Source: Isoetes taiwanensis
Taxonomy: Eukaryota; Streptophyta; Lycopodiopsida; Isoetales; Isoetaceae
Assembly (NCBI GenBank): GCA_021234155.1
Contig: JAJEKV010000214.1
Location: 1-64,000 of the forward strand
Reading direction: 5' to 3'
DNA length: 64,000 nucleotides
The notes under the pieces were generated by a model. The model was not told where the DNA came from. It ran no database searches and was given only the letters and a program-made list of their open reading frames with translations. Shown piece by piece: positions 1 through 14,919 of this stretch. Made by a program: the position numbers and the translations under genes. Positions within the stretch are counted from its first letter, which is position 1. The number at the start of each line of letters is the position of its first letter.

Positions 1-3000
1 CTTTGCCCCATGTGGCATACGATCAATCGCATTTAATGTTTGGGGCACATTTATTTTTAGAAGTCTATTTTATGGTCTTTTTGTAAGATCCTATTTTTGT
101 TCAAAAGCTCCCACCATTACTGGCTGCCACTTATCATTAAGCCCATTTAACCTCATTACATGTCCTTTTTAAGCATTCTTTTTCTTCAGACCATTACTCT
201 CGTGGCTTGGCGAGTTTGGGCAACCACGACCTTTAGGGCATTTTTCTGATGATCTTGGCTTTCGAGGTTCTTGAGTTCTTGGCGTTTGAACAGAACCGAT
301 GCAATCAAAAGCAAAAAATAAAATTCAAAAAACATATATATATTTCCATAAGCAATTGATGGTCGAGGTTTGGATTTAAGGCGTTAGGCTTTGGATTGGC
401 GGTTTTCATTCGTCGACTTTAGATCGGCCAGTCCGTCAGCGATTATTTAGATTTAGCGGTCGACTTCAAATCTTACGATTAGCGCCTAATGGGCTGACCG
501 GCGATTAGACGGCAATGGTTCCAGCGACCCCGAATTATGAAATCAAAATTAGATTTCACTTTCAGTAGCTAAAAAGGTAGTACAATTCACGGATAATTTG
601 AAGCGCCACCTAATCTTGTAGTAGCCTTTCTTGCCATTGAAGAACTGAAAAGCGGGAAACAATGTCAAGCGCCTTCACATAGAAGTCCATCTACTCTTTT
701 TGGATCGTCGTACAATTTAATCCATAGTCTTCTGAGATTGAATAGCGTTGGAGAGAATATTATACCGGGTTAATGACGAATTTGAAGAGAGGATTAAGAA
801 ATTGCAAGATAGAATCGGTCGATCCAGCGGTATACCATGGAGTTCTTAAGAAATGATCATGTGAAGATCTAGTTACGGTTGCCATTTCAACGGCATGACA
901 TTACCCAGAAGGCATCCTGATGGAAGTCTCTGGTCGAGCCGGAACCTTTGTTGCATGATGCGATGAATGCGTAAAAAAGGTAAAGAGTTTCATTTTTAGA
1001 AATAGGAAGATGCATCGAAAAAGTAGGTTAGGTACATATACTAAGATGCTCAAGCTGATTACGTCATATGTATAAAATTGCCTTATGGCCGGAGACCATT
1101 CATTCAAAATTTCAAAACATAAGACTGCGGACGAACATTGAGGAATTTACAAAAGCGGTAGACACTCTGTGTTATTCCTCGGTAGTATAAAATAGCGGCA
1201 CAATAGTATCAAATCTTGGCATAGGTTGTAACAAAGAAGGCTGGAGCGAGAAGAATTTTGCAAATTAGATGGTGCGGCCCTATTTGGATAATACCCGCGT
1301 GAAAGCGAGCTCTATAATTCTCATTCTCATTCTGGTGAGCATTCTCTGGTTCAAGCCTCTCGAAGCGGCATAACTTTTCATTGAATAAGCCTATGCTTGT
1401 AGCCATCCCGAACACATCTCACTAATAGCGGTCATATTATATGGCGGTAAATATGGAGACCTTCACGAGAAACTCTACATCGGTATAGGCCTGGCGGAAT
1501 TCATACGGCGCGGGGAGGAACTTGAATCTCTGGTCATGTGTTCAAGCTACTCAACCTGGCGTCATTAAAGTTGGCCTTCTGGCGTGGGAGGTGGGGTGCC
1601 TCCCTCCACCCCCTCGATCATGAGGATGCAGCATTCTTGCGAAGAATAATTAATGATCTACTAAAAAAAGGGACAACAAAAAGCTGATTTGAGCTGGAAG
1701 GGAAACTAGGATTAAGAATTAATAGTAGCGTATATTGGTGAATTTCGCCCGGTGAATTGCAATAATTATAATTTGAACTCTTTGAATGCACTTTTTTGCC
1801 CATTTGCTAATTCGCGATTGGCGTGTAGGAGATTAATATTAAGAAGACTTGCCACGTGAATTGGCTAATTTAAAAGATTTAAACTCTTTGAATGCATTAA
1901 TAGAATTAGAAAAAAGTCTTATGTGTAAAAAGATTAATATTAAGATAAAGCTAGTTATTGATGCAATTCCGCATGATCGTGAATTGGACTAATTACCAAT
2001 TTAAACCTTTTTACAAACTTGGTTACGTGCACAGCACATTTTTCAAAACTAAGGTTGAGCTCTTTGAAACTAAGGATGTGTTTACCAAATCAAAGTTAAA
2101 AAGATGTCGAGGGCTTATCTTGATGGGCAACTCAAACTACTACTTTGATGCGCCTGACCACAAGAACATAACTACGAGCCGGCTTTTTTAGCATTTAATG
2201 TAAGTAGCCGGTTAAAGCAAGTTTGAAGAAATTAAAATCTGACATTGAAAGTGGTAAAGAAACAAATTCTGAAATTAAGTCTTTATATTATGAGAAAAAT
2301 ATATTCTGATTAAAGCAAGTTGAAAATTACGGTATTTAAAAGTGAGAGTACAGAAACAAATTACAAAAATTAAAGTCTTTTATTATCGAGAAAAATATAT
2401 TACATAAGGAGGGTCTTTTATTAAAGTTGCCCGGCTCTTTTCATTGATAAAAAAGTTCAAAGCGGTTTAAAGGAGATACCTAGCTCCAATTTCAAAATCT
2501 TAAAGGTGAGGCCTTTTTTCTTGGAGATGCCGGCATTTCATGAACAAGAACTAAATAACAAAAAAGCTTAGCCCATTTCGTCCTCTTCTTCCTCTTGGCT
2601 TTCTTACGCATCTCTCCTCAAGGATGGCTTGCAACATCTTCATCATTAAAGGAGAAGGCATTCGATTATGCTTCTTCTCTTCTTCAATTCTTCCGCCACT
2701 CCTCGCTCAGCTTCCTCCATTTCTTACGCTTTTTCGATCTCCTTCTCGGCTCTTCATGTGAGAATCTGGGTGTATGGAATTGACTCCAAGGCTGCTAGAT
2801 GTCTTTCGAGATTTGGATTTCTTGAAGCGAAGCTTGCCATCAAAAAAGAACTCCTCGCATTCCTCGGGACGTGGTGCGAGGAAGAGTATACATGCGGCAT
2901 CGTGGGAGGGAAGGGATTCCCGAATCAATTTTTTTGATCTCCTTCACCTCTGCCTCTCTCAGAGGATGTCCAGGGGATGGGCCGGGATAGGCGACATGGC

Positions 3001-3040
3001 TCACTATGGTGGGAAAGATATTGAAGAAACCATGAATTGG
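1..3040. other. Intergenic DNA, no gene supported
   Basis: Open frames here are short, overlap on both strands and show no motif I recognise. The only structure seen is a pair of short direct repeats near 1.8-1.95 kb: AACTCTTTGAATGCA at 1776 and 1882, and GATTAATATTAAG at 1831 and 1932. These suggest an old small duplication. The rest looks like decayed intergenic sequence. Confidence 0.6.
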
Positions 3041-3048
3041 GAAGATGT

Positions 3049-3112
3049 TAGGAAGGAAGGAAGGGAGGAGGGAGGGAGGGAGGGAGGGGAGGGATGGGAG
3101 GGAGGGTTCATC
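3049..3112 (+). repeat. Purine-rich (GGGA)n microsatellite
   Basis: A strand-asymmetric run of GGAA and GGGA units covers about 60 bases. Several G-triplets are spaced by a single A, so the + strand could form a G-quadruplex or triplex. A short open frame runs through it, but its Gly/Glu/Arg run is just the repeat translated. Confidence 0.8.
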
Positions 3113-6100
3113 GAGGATATAGTAGTTGCATGCAAAGATATCATATAAGCTTAGAAAGGCATGCGGTTGTAATTATGATTCATCATCATCATATCAGAAT
3201 TATACCTATCTGAATTAGCTATCATTAATTCTATAGAATTATTACATCCTATGTTATCATTAATTCTCTAGAATTACCACATATTAGCTATACTTACTTA
3301 TTTTTTGCTTATATCTAATACTCTAAATTACAACCTATACTTAATTCTTTGGTATTACTTACATACACCATATGTTATCATTAATTCTCGATAATTACCC
3401 ACACCTCAACTATACTTACAATCTATTTTGCTACCGACATATATTTGCCCATTTAATGGTTTTTTATTTTTGGTATTTTTTGAAGATTTGCCCTTTAATC
3501 CTATTCTTATAATTACTTTTGTTCCTTTTAGGGGATAATACTAAGAACATTTAAATTTATATGGAATTGAAGCGTGTGGATCCTAGAAAGGGTAAAAATG
3601 TATTACCTTTCACCCCTAGCATGTATTTGTTACCACATGTTCTTCTTATCACATTGTTACCCATTATTAACTTTGTTCTTGTGATCAATGGTGTAGACCT
3701 TTAAGCACGGTGTTGAAACCCTTTGGCTACAAGCAAATTAGGTGGTTGAATTGGAAGAATAAGAAGGTCAAAGTGAAGCTTTCAATACTATAAAAAAGGA
3801 ACTAGTAGGTGAAGGAACATCATACTAGCTGATCCTATCAAGTTATCAATGATGAAAGGTTAGGAGAGGATAAAGTGGGTGTAGCCATAACAAGTTTATA
3901 GAAAAATGGAAGGAAAAAGGATTAAAATCAGGATTACTGCAAAAACTGTATTAAACAATTAGAGGTTCCATACATTATGCCATGGCCTATAGCGCATTGA
4001 GTTTATGGGAGATTTTCTTTTACGAGAGCGGAGGTTGTGGATGACAGCGATTTTCTTAATACACCCCAATGAAAGCCGGGGACCACATTTTTAGAAAAAG
4101 GGGCACCTCAATGATGAAACATTATCCTAGCAATGAGGTCCAAGTTAAGTAGTGATTGTTCCATTGAAGCCAAAAGCTAAGATAAGGGGAATAGAATGTT
4201 GTTGGGCTAATTGTGTTCAAAAGTTTGAAATTGATGAAACGGGTAGAAGCAAGAGCCACCTTCAAAAGTATATTTGTGATGGGAGGAGGACTTACATGTA
4301 CTCCATTCATGACACTTCAAGATGAAAATATCCAAAGAATAAAAATGCCCACTACTAGAATATGCCACATAAAGTAGGGAAGATCAAGCAGGAAAACTAG
4401 TTGGAGAAAGATTGCCATCTCATTGTACCAGGAAAGAGTATATTGGAGGAAGTGAATGCTTTGCTTGGAGAACAATGAATTTTGCAATATCTCCTTCTTG
4501 GTAGACTATGGAGCAAGCACTTCAAGCATGTCACTATAGACACTTGAACAACTTTGTAAAGTGCAACTTGTGTGCTAAGTTGAAGAGATTGGATAAGATG
4601 AAGGAACCAAGCCAAAGGTAAGATAAGGGAGGCAAATGAAAGATCACATGAGACCAACATCATAAAGATCCACTTATTGGATATGGAACGTTATCATGTT
4701 TGGAACCAATAACTATGTTTGTATTATACATGACAAGATGGATCAATCGAGAGACTTGTTTGCAGCGATGTTCAAGGGGAGTTCATAGTTTGGTATTTAC
4801 AAACCATGTGAGTGACCGAAAAGGGAGTTTTTCTACATAAAATCATATATATATATACTCGTACCTAGGGGGCTTTTTGGGGTTTTTAGGGTGATTTTGT
4901 ATGTATGTGGTGGAAGGGGTTTTGAAAAAATTCAAATCACATTATACAAGGGTTTTGCCCGACCCACTTATGCAGTGGCATACCACCTATACAATAGGTG
5001 CATCCCGAGGCGCAATATAGTTACATACCCAAGCAAAATCCAGGCTTATCCTATACAAGTCTCTCTAGCAGGTCGCATTAGTGCATAACTTCGGTGCCAA
5101 TTTATTATGGCCATTTAGTTTGCAATTGTGGAGTGATGGTCCAGATTTTTGTGTATTGAAAGTGTGATGAGGTGCTTGAGGAACTATGAGAGTGGTTGTT
5201 ACAGTGACCTCCACAACCACGGAGGGTGGTAGCCAACCACTCTTGATTATTGTTGGATAAGCCTAATAATTTAGAAGTTTACTAAAACAAGGTTTAGGAA
5301 GTCGGTGCTTGAACATGTTGGAGCCTCAAGTTCGTTCCCAACCTCGAGATCTACCTCCAAAGTTCCTCCTCCAACTTGACAATTGTCTTTGAGACGAGAA
5401 TAAAAAGAAACAGGTATATGTTCTCATTCCTATTATTTTTTTGGCAGGTATGCGTCTTTAAAAGAGTGAATTTAGGGTTCTTAATGCTGGACATACTCAT
5501 GAGGATATGCATGCATTGTTTAGGAAGTATAGTCTTGTGATTTGAAATCTCAAATTGTGACCAGTCTTCCCTAGACTATGGGAAGTTCTTAGTGAATGCA
5601 TCTCACCTTCTCCTATAGGGTTGATCATACAAGAGGTGCACGATTGGAAGAATTTTTGCTCGAAGGTTATGCTCTTGATATAGAAGGTCAATCTAGACCT
5701 CTTGATTACTTTTTGGGTCATGAAATAAGCCAATAATACAATGGAAGATGAGACCTTGGGATGATAAATGGAGGCGGATGAGGGTGATACCTATATGGCA
5801 CGAAGATGAGAATAAGTAAACCCTAAGATTCGGGAGGGTCAACCAAAAAGCTCTTAAGCCTTTTTGGTGGATTCATTACAAAGCATATTGGATGGCATTT
5901 AAATACATCAAATTATTGAAAAAAAATAACCACTGATGATACCAACTTTGCATTTGATAGATTATTGGACCGAGGTACATATGGATTATTGGGACAAGTA
6001 GACACATCGTGATGAGGCCCGAAATGGATGGCTACCTAAGTCTAGAATTAAAGAAGACTTGATAATACGAGGAAGTTGATGATGTGGTTAGTAGTATTAG

Positions 6101-9100
6101 CAAAGTCAATGAAAATGTCTTCAGGTGGCGAAAAACATTATGTTGGTCCTAGGAAAGAACATCTAAATATCTTGGAAAATTTTGGAGGATTATGATCCAA
6201 AAGATGACTTGCTTTGCCATCAATTTGCACTTATAGTACGAGGAAAAGATACTGTCCGGATGGTATTGCTTCTTGGACCGAGAATGTTGCTTTACAACAC
6301 TTTGCTTGGGTACTTTCCATCATGTATGAACAATTCTTGCTCTATATCCCTTAGGTTTGAGATAGAAAAAAGTCATAATCTGTCATGTCGACTATGGTTC
6401 TGATTACAAATGCTTACAATTTTTGGTATGAAGGCATCAATTGTTGTTTTGGGGGCAAGCAACAGGGGTGAGCTTTAATAATAGAAAGTGAATCATTTAA
6501 TGAATGATGAGTTTGTGCATCTTGATTGCTAAATTTGATAGAGTTTAAAATTTAGCCGGTTATTCTTGAGGCGGCTAAGTGGATTGCATTTCTCGTGTGG
6601 AAATTATGGGGTTCCTTTTCTATAGTTGCATTAGCGTACGTAAAGCTCTGTTACCCACCCTCTTGGGCGATAAAAATGTTGCATTCTCATTCTATTAGAA
6701 ACGCGCCGATTTTTTGGCAGAAAAATAAAAACATGATCAAACATTTTCTGTGAGGTGCATTAGGTCCTACCATTTTGGAATTGTGAAACGAAGCGATGTC
6801 ATGTTCAATAATCACAGGTTATGAAAATTACATTGACTCACGGTCAAAGCAACATGCCATAACACTTAATGAGACCTTCACCAATTTAATCGATGTTTGA
6901 CATAAAAGTATCTCTTAGAATAGAGGCCAAGATAGAATAAGTCACATTATTTATAATCTATACTCACATTGAAAATGGCAAATTCAGAGTTTTGCCAATT
7001 TGACATTCGGCAAATGCCTTTGGCAAATATGGCTTTATGGAAAATTATGGAGTGCATTTAACTTTTGACCATTTCAAAGCATATCTTGTTCCGACAAATG
7101 CTTGAGGCAAATGTTATATCATGGAATTCTATGTCATTCATGATATACGGGAGGGACAATTGAGAGATGCCTTTGCAATAGTTCAATTAAAGCTAGATGA
7201 ATATTCACCCTCACTAAAAGAATGTTGTCCCTTGGAAATCAAGTAACCTAAAATCCACATGCAAAAGGTGCCGGCCAGGGCATGTACCCATAATTATCCA
7301 TTCTCTTGAAAGCCACTTATTAGCCTCTTGAGCACTCATAGTTTTAAGTGTGCACTTACTACTATGAAGATTATACAATCTTAAATACTATGTTCCGTCT
7401 TTGCCTTTTGAAGAAAAAGTAAGGAGGTGAAGAAATTTTGAAACAAGGAGGTTAGTTTTGAAAAACCTTCTTTTGCATGCTTTGTTGTCATCAATTCCAA
7501 ATTTGTTAAATATATGTGCTTTATATTGATTCATTCTTTTGTTCACTTTGTATGAACAAACTAACATTCTTCATCTAACTTTGAGGAATTTATTCTGAGG
7601 ATCTATACAATTATTGGAATGAAATGATATATAAATCAAAGAAAAAAAATTATCAATTTGTGATGGCCGAAGGCCATCAGTGAACATCTGGGCATTGCTA
7701 GTGCATGAAAAAAGATAATTACCAGCATAGCAAAGAGATCATCCGATGTTGCTTTGTAGTCATTCTTTTCTACTATTTGCTTAGTTGCTCTGAGATGAAA
7801 TTCATTTCATTGTTTTTTTGCTTGAACCACTGAGCAAAACGTTGAAATATGTATCAAAACTAAAATTTCCTAAGAAGTATTCATTCTAGATCGTTCAAAA
7901 AAAATTCTCATTGGCTTGAGGCATTTTGTCATGCATGTAATGGCATCCACCAATGCATTATCCATTATTTCACTTCACAAGGTACATGAGGAAAAAAACC
8001 TTTTTGGTATGGCTGGCTACGATATTGGCGTCCTCAAAAGATTATATTTTTGTTCGTCACATTTGGTTGAACTCGAGAATTTTTGGTAGGCGGATGTTGG
8101 TATATGGTAGAACGTGGGTTTACCATTGGTGCTCACCTTTGGTTTAAATAGATCATTTAGCTATTGTCTCGGCATGTTTTACCTATGGTATGGAAATATA
8201 TGTTATTGTCCCTAATCTGCAGTAGATGTGCATTGTGCCATAGGCGCTAAAATGTCATCCGACAGCGGCCTTAGCCTAAATACTAGGACACCATGGTTGT
8301 ATGCTTTCTAGAAAGTTCATTTGGCGATGGGGCAGACTCAGCTTTTCACCATAGAGGTATCCAGCATTTAAAGTCTGCAGTGTTCTCTTGATTGGAGGAA
8401 AAGAGGCCAGCGAATTTCAACCTGAGGACAAGTCCTCTCCACTCCATGCTCAATTTCAAAAGGAAAAAAATGGCCACCATTTTGGGTTTGAAATCCAACA
8501 ACAAAATGAATTTGAACTATGTAATTCTAAAGTTGGGGACTTAAAGAGATATCATATATCTTTCTACCAATAAAACAACACACTATTACATTGAAATTAT
8601 AGGAGTTGCTAACCTAAGACAAATAAAGGGTTAATCCTACAACTTACTTGCCAATTTATTTGTCTTTTTAGAACATGAAGTTGACTACACTTTGATCAGA
8701 CGATTCAATCACTAGTTTGATAGGAGTTGACAACATTTTATCCATCGGCCGACCAATAATTTGATCAAAACTTCAACTTGAGAAGCTCTATCTATCGAAA
8801 AATACAATTACCGAGGGCTAAGAATTGACTACAAGTTTATTCATGCCTTAAAGAAAACCCGGAGTCTATACAATTGCTTCTACCAAATATTTGACTAGTG
8901 ATTTCCACTGGAAGCTTCCAGCGTACCCGAGCCGGCGCCAAAATTCTTATATATGTTTGGCTTATATATATTCACCGTAGGGAGTTGCGAGCATGATAAT
9001 TAGGGCCATCTGGGCCCTCACGAATATCCGCGTGTCATATTGAATGATACGTCGGTTGAGTTATTTCCATGCGGCGAGGAGACTTGTGCGTGGGCGACCT

Positions 9101-12100
9101 TACCCTCATTTTTCCCTCTTCCATTGGATTTTGAAGTTACGTTGGCGGGTAGTGCGTGCTTGCTTTCATTAATTAGAGTGCTTGCCTAAATTCAGGGTTG
9201 GCCGAATTGGAACGACCCAGTAGTAGTGCTTCTCCGGATCTTTGCTATGCACCGCCTCACGATTACTGAAACCGGTTTATGTTTAGTGGATCGAGCCAAC
9301 CCGAATTCTCCTCGCATCTTTACCCTTTCTTTGCTCAAGGCTGTAAGCGGGCGATTAAAGGAGGAACCTTTGTTGATGGCTGAAGGCGGAGTCCGGCGAG
9401 AGAAAGATTATAGATTGTGGCAAAAGCTTCTGGGCACGGTCGTCGTACATGTTCTACAAGAAGCGTCTAATCACGGGCACTATTTCTTTCCGTTTGTATT
9501 AGGGGCGATTTTATCTCATTGTTTATAGGAAGAAACTAAAAGTCTGATGCTCACTTTCGTTTTCAACAAAAATTTCGATTCTCCAAATGAAATGAAAGGA
9601 CAAGGAATTTACCTTTTATTCGCGGCATTCGCATAAATCACCTTTTACCATATACCATATGGAAGTTTCTCACGAAAATCACTTAGGAACCCGATTGGTG
9701 AAACGGAGAATTGATGAGTAAATCTTGGACTGTATTCACCATTTTGTTTCACCTCCTAGTTTACTGTCTAACGTTTCCTACTTCTATTCTCCATACATTC
9801 ACCTTTGTGAGCTCAAGAGCTACTTTTTAAAGCAAGGTTTTTTGCTTAAGATCAATAATTGAATTTGTCACAAAATTCTCCATCTTAGTGGGTAAATTGA
9901 AGCGATCTTTTGCCAAAATAACCCGACTGGCAGATAATGGTGTAGTAAAAAGAATTATATAGGCATCACGGATAACTGGCTAATACAAATGTCACCCTTT
10001 GCATGCATATCGCGAGTACGTGATATTTGGTGGTACTTTCACTGAAAGCGTGTCCATTCGCCATGATCCGTGGGCTGCATCGTTAGAAGAAATAGGTAAC
10101 CTTTTGGCGGATTAATTTTGAATCTCTTTTCTGCGGTGGAAGATCAGGAAAGTACCATCCTAGTTGAAAATCAAGAGACCCCTCGAGAACATGCGCATCC
10201 TCATCCCGTTGCGAGGGGTTCGCCACCCGAGAAGCTAAGCGAGATCAATTCAATATCCCATCACGTTTTGGTATTGCACTAGAGCAGGTGAGTCGAATCA
10301 AACCAAAGTTTCATGTAATTGTTATAAAAAGCGTACGAAACTTTGCATATCGATGCTTGCTGGGCGTAATGCTGCTGGCCATATTAAGTGTGCAAGATTC
10401 ATTGTGATTGGGATGTCGCTTAATGCGTTGACTTGAGGATCTGGGTTGCAGAATAACAAGATTGCATAATAGAAAATCTCTTTTACCGTCTCTTGAATAA
10501 GCGCATCAGGAGTTTGAGCTTTCATCACCATATGCCTTTATCCGGTTTCTGAATTCCCTAAGCTAAAGCCGAGGCCAGATAATTTACCGTACACCTCGCG
10601 AAGGTTTGTTTTATTATTATCCAATGCTTTACCACACGATCCCCGAGGCCTCCAGGCATGCTTTGGCGTGAAGTGCAAAATCTTCGAGCGACTTACATTA
10701 TGAAAGACGCATCATTTCTAATCCTACGATATGGTAATGGCTCACATAATTCCTACAGGAGCTCTGCATATCCCTTATATGAGTTTTCAAGTCGCGAGGA
10801 ATGGCAACTCCACGATTGATACAACTTGTATGCATATGGTTGAATAGGCCATGAGCAAGAATATTAAAGGAGAACAAACAAAGAGTCCTCTCAAGCAACA
10901 TAGAGGAGCGCCTTTGTCCAACGGCTATTTATTACATGCTTTATGGTGTCGAGCACCCTCCATATTCACATCTCCTCGACCCCTCTGCATCACAAAAGTA
11001 GATGGGGCATAAATTAGCGAACTACTGGTAATTTTTGCTCATAATCACGGACACAGTAAAAGAATTTCTAGTCAAGCTAAGGAGGCTTAAAAGGAAACAT
11101 CAACTTACCCAAAGTCATCACAGAGATCTACATCTTCACGCATCAAAATTCTATGACAACCACCTTCAAAGAGCTACCATTGAAATATTCATAAGCCTTA
11201 TAGAGGTGATATCCCAGGTGGAAGTCTGCTATTAAAGGTTGATCTTGTGCTCCACGAGGGCCGCAGAATTAGCATTTGCACTATGAAGTATTTAGATGGG
11301 GATATTACAGCTAACCTTTGGTGCATCCATCCACCGGTGTGATGTCTTTTGCATCTCTTGCGAGGCCTCAGCTAATCTACTTGCGCTGAATTTTAACAAG
11401 TTTAAGCTGAAATTCCTTATAATAGCGCACACCATGATTCGGTATGCACGATATCTTTGATGGAAACAGCGCCAAAAGGAAAGGAAAGGCAAGGAAATCC
11501 TCGGGGAAAGCGTTTTAACCCACCCGGTTTGTGTCCCAATCGGACATAAAGCATTTAGGGAACTAGTCCATACACGGAAGCCATGCTGATTAAGATAGCA
11601 AAGTGCTAGTTTATCTTGCGAACCTTCCAACCAAACCGGACTTTAACAACCCAATCCAATGAAGCATTTAGGGAGTATGGAAGCCATCTTTGATTAGGAA
11701 TGTAAATACATGCAAGGGCTGGGTTAACAAATCGACCGTGGAATAAGGAAATACATCGTTGGTCCTTAGCGATAAGGAATAGCCATTGAAATGGAGTATA
11801 AAGGAGTTTGAAAAAGCGAAATCCATAATAACCTATTCAAATTCCATAAGTGTTAATGAATTAGACACATTATTCTTATCCACGATGCTTATCGTCTCGA
11901 GAACCCGATTTGATCGAGCTATCTTATTGTAAAATATCTAAAATTACAACGTAGGCATAGAATATGTTAACCATTGCTTGAGGGAATCATCCTAAGCGGT
12001 GATGCAATAGCATCTTCAAAGCATCTTAGAAGTTAGACTCTGATAATGCTAATCATTGTTTACTAGTTTTTACCTTTCTACATTTTTTCTTTTGATGCAA

Positions 12101-14371
12101 TAGTTTTCTTTTTTAAGTTAGAACTCACAGTCCAAGTTTGGAATTCTAAGTTTAGGAAAAAGGTTCAAGCAAAGGTCAAGTTTGGTATTCCTAAGTTTGG
12201 AAAAAGAGTTTCAACAAACCTTCCAACTTACAACAAACCACCCACAACAAACCAAGTGATGATGCAACCTGTGTTGTTGCATCAAATGCTGCCTTCAGAA
12301 CCACGACGCATACAATTATAGCATAGATAGTGGCACCATGACCGGGTCATTGAAAGTTAAAAACCTATAGCATTTGGAAATTGGTATCTTGTAATAAAAC
12401 TTGAATGCATACTAGACAATCTCCCCTCACCATGCAAGGACCTGACCTCGCAATGGCTTCGGGTATGAAGCTCCAGCCAATGGGGGCGGATATGCGAGGG
12501 TAGCACATAACTCATAAGTCATAATAAAGTCATAACTTCACGAAATCATTGTAGAGCCAAATAATAAACTCAATCTTGTCGCCCATCTGCCCAATTCAGC
12601 GGGCTCGTGAGGCCGCCATTGCAATATAGCATTCTGAAGTAAACATCATCCTCATTGTAGACCGAAGTGAGTTTGAGTCGTACACGGACTTCATAAAACA
12701 AAAACTAAATGGAGACAACTACTGAAAGGAAGCATAGCAGTTATTTCTTGAATATCACGAGGATAATGCCAAAAGAATTTTGGAGAACTACATCCTAAGA
12801 CAAAAATTTCTTTGCACGAGAATATAGGATGCAAAGTGAAGATGCATTATAGAGTGGCTTGTCTGGAGCATACGGGGAACCAAGGTTCGCGGGAATAACA
12901 AGTGACAACAAGAAGCGCCACATCACAGCAATATCTGGGTGTTAAACTCTTAGCGGACAAAGAAAGGGTAGAAATACATGGAACATACCCCAATGAAGCT
13001 CTTTTTCAATAAAGGTCCTTGGATCAATCTCCACTAACTTATAACCCGGCTTTTGTATTGGATATGGCAACTTAACTCAAAAGATAATTATATTTATTAT
13101 CTTGTTCTTATTCTCGACAACCATATAATGAAAAGATGGATAAACAATAGAAAACTAAAGTGGCCGAAACATATCCTTCCATCTCTCTAGCTTCCATCAA
13201 CCACAATAAATATTAAATGAGTCATACCTACCATGTGCCTATCTATATGTATCTCATTCATTTATTATATGAAACATCTTTTCTTTTCTATAAGAGTCCT
13301 CTCTCTTATATCCTGCTTGATTACTATCATATGAGAAGACCATTCCAATTTTTGACCTACATCCAAAAATTGGAACAACAAAAAATGAACAAAGAAGGAA
13401 TCATGATCTTTTGTGGAGTTAGAATTGGATCGCATTGCTCGTGTATGCAAATTTTGAAGAGATCACGGTGGAATTTATTGAGCGGTTGGGCTCATCGAAA
13501 CATTAATAAGAGCATATTCAGATATCGATGTCAAAAATTCAGAATTGGATCTATTAGAACCCGAAAATGTCGCGGGCCTTTTTTATTTCAACCCTCTGAT
13601 TTCAAAGGATCGAAATTACGGTTTGCGGAATGTACGTCAATCCTCAATCGGCTTACTATGTCAAATTAAGCCAATCCGGTGTAGATTTGCACCCTTACTA
13701 AAAGGAGCCCTAGTCGTACGTCGATTCTATGCAATAGCCTAAAAATTAAGTCCCTAATTTATTAATTTTAAAAGTTTCAATAGATAATTAATTAAAATTA
13801 AGCGTTCTCCCTTATTTACCACTTTTACCCTCACGTTCTCCCGTGGAGAATGAGTGGAGATAGGGAGGGATAATTGTATTTTTGGGTTGCCCCTAGGGGA
13901 GCAAACCTTGTTCCATAATGGGTTTTTTTTTTTTTGGCATATTCTTTGGATATCTTTGGTATATCTGAGATATTCAAAAGCTGCTCCAAACCCACTAAGC
14001 GCCCTTAAATTTCTCGGTCACCCTAGTTCATGTCGCGAGGCTTTTTGCTTCTATTCCCTCTGGTGGCCGGAGCGCCGTTGTAAGGCTAGATAGCTTCAGA
14101 TCTCTTTGGTTTTGAGTTTAGGCTCTTAGATCGAGAGCTTCTTTCCTTTCCATACGGCCATTTGTTACGTGAAATAAACCAATGCATATACCGCCTCAAG
14201 ACTTACTTTAGGGTTTTGGCCAAGATATTGAGAGGATTGAAAATATAGAAGCATTGTATTCGAGCTTTAGGTTCGGTAGCATCTAGAGCATCCTCTTAAG
14301 TGGCTAGATGAATGTTCAGATAAGCTTTCCTTATGTAACTTCTTGGGTTCAATCTGCAAACCTTGCGAATT
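3113..14371. other. Long intergenic stretch, no gene supported
   Basis: AT-rich sequence with scattered open frames of 60-150 codons. None has conserved motifs, splice structure or a partner frame that continues it. The longest are at 13217-13669 (+), 11292-11630 (-) and 9226-9528 (+), and I recognise none of them. Some of this is probably old transposon sequence beyond recognition by eye. No tRNA, long tandem array or terminal repeat was noticed. Confidence 0.5.
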
Positions 14372-14470
14372 TGCTTTCGAGGATCATTTTTCCCTAACGA
14401 CTTCTGGATTTTCATAGTGCGGAATAAGGAAATAGGATTTGATGCTAGAAGGCTTAGTAAAATTTGATAT
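14372..14470 (+). repeat. Direct repeat, left copy, before RLK pseudogene
   Basis: About 100 bases here resemble 17745-17850 in the same orientation. The shared core GGAAATAGGATTTGAT-type block (AAGGAAATAGGATTTGAT) is followed by GAAGGCTT in both. The two copies lie either side of the receptor-kinase pseudogene, about 3.4 kb apart. They may be remnants of a duplicated segment or of repeats flanking an insertion. Confidence 0.55.
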
Positions 14471-14504
14471 TTGCTCCTTCTTTGATATCGCGGAAAAACG
14501 GCCA

Positions 14505-14632
14505 CGAACATGCATGAATCTGGACTAAGTAAACCTCACATTAGAAAAGTATTTAACAACTAAGAAGAAGAAGAAGAAGCGGGAACATGCATGAATCACG
14601 GACTATGTAAACCTCACATTAGAAATGTATTT
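14505..14632 (+). repeat. Two-copy direct repeat of about 50 bp with GAA spacer
   Basis: GAACATGCATGAATC followed by a GGACTA.GTAAACCTCAC block occurs at about 14507 and again at about 14584. The copies are separated by a short (GAA)n run. One difference between them is CTGG in the first against CACGG in the second, the same substitution type seen between other repeat copies in this window. Confidence 0.7.
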
Positions 14633-14919
14633 CAAAGGCACAAGGGCAGCTGTCTCATTTATTTAGATAAAGGTCACCGGTGTTGAGCTATGCTTAGTGC
14701 AATGGACTTTCCTTACATTTTATTGATATGTTTCTTGCTCTACGGCTTCTGACCTATCTTGATATCAACCTTTGTTCTCCAAAGGTTCTGCTTGACTAAA
14801 CTTTTTTTTGTGGAGCAGCTCTTAGCATCCACCTTTATTGGGTGAGTAAGTTGTGATAATGCAAGCCAGGTTCAGAAAATAATGCTTAACATCAGTACGA
14901 GTCACGGATATTTAGAGCT

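Noticed and set aside
3049-3112. A Gly/Glu-rich protein exon at the GGGA run
   Set aside because: The amino-acid run is the simple repeat translated, and the frame around it has no support.
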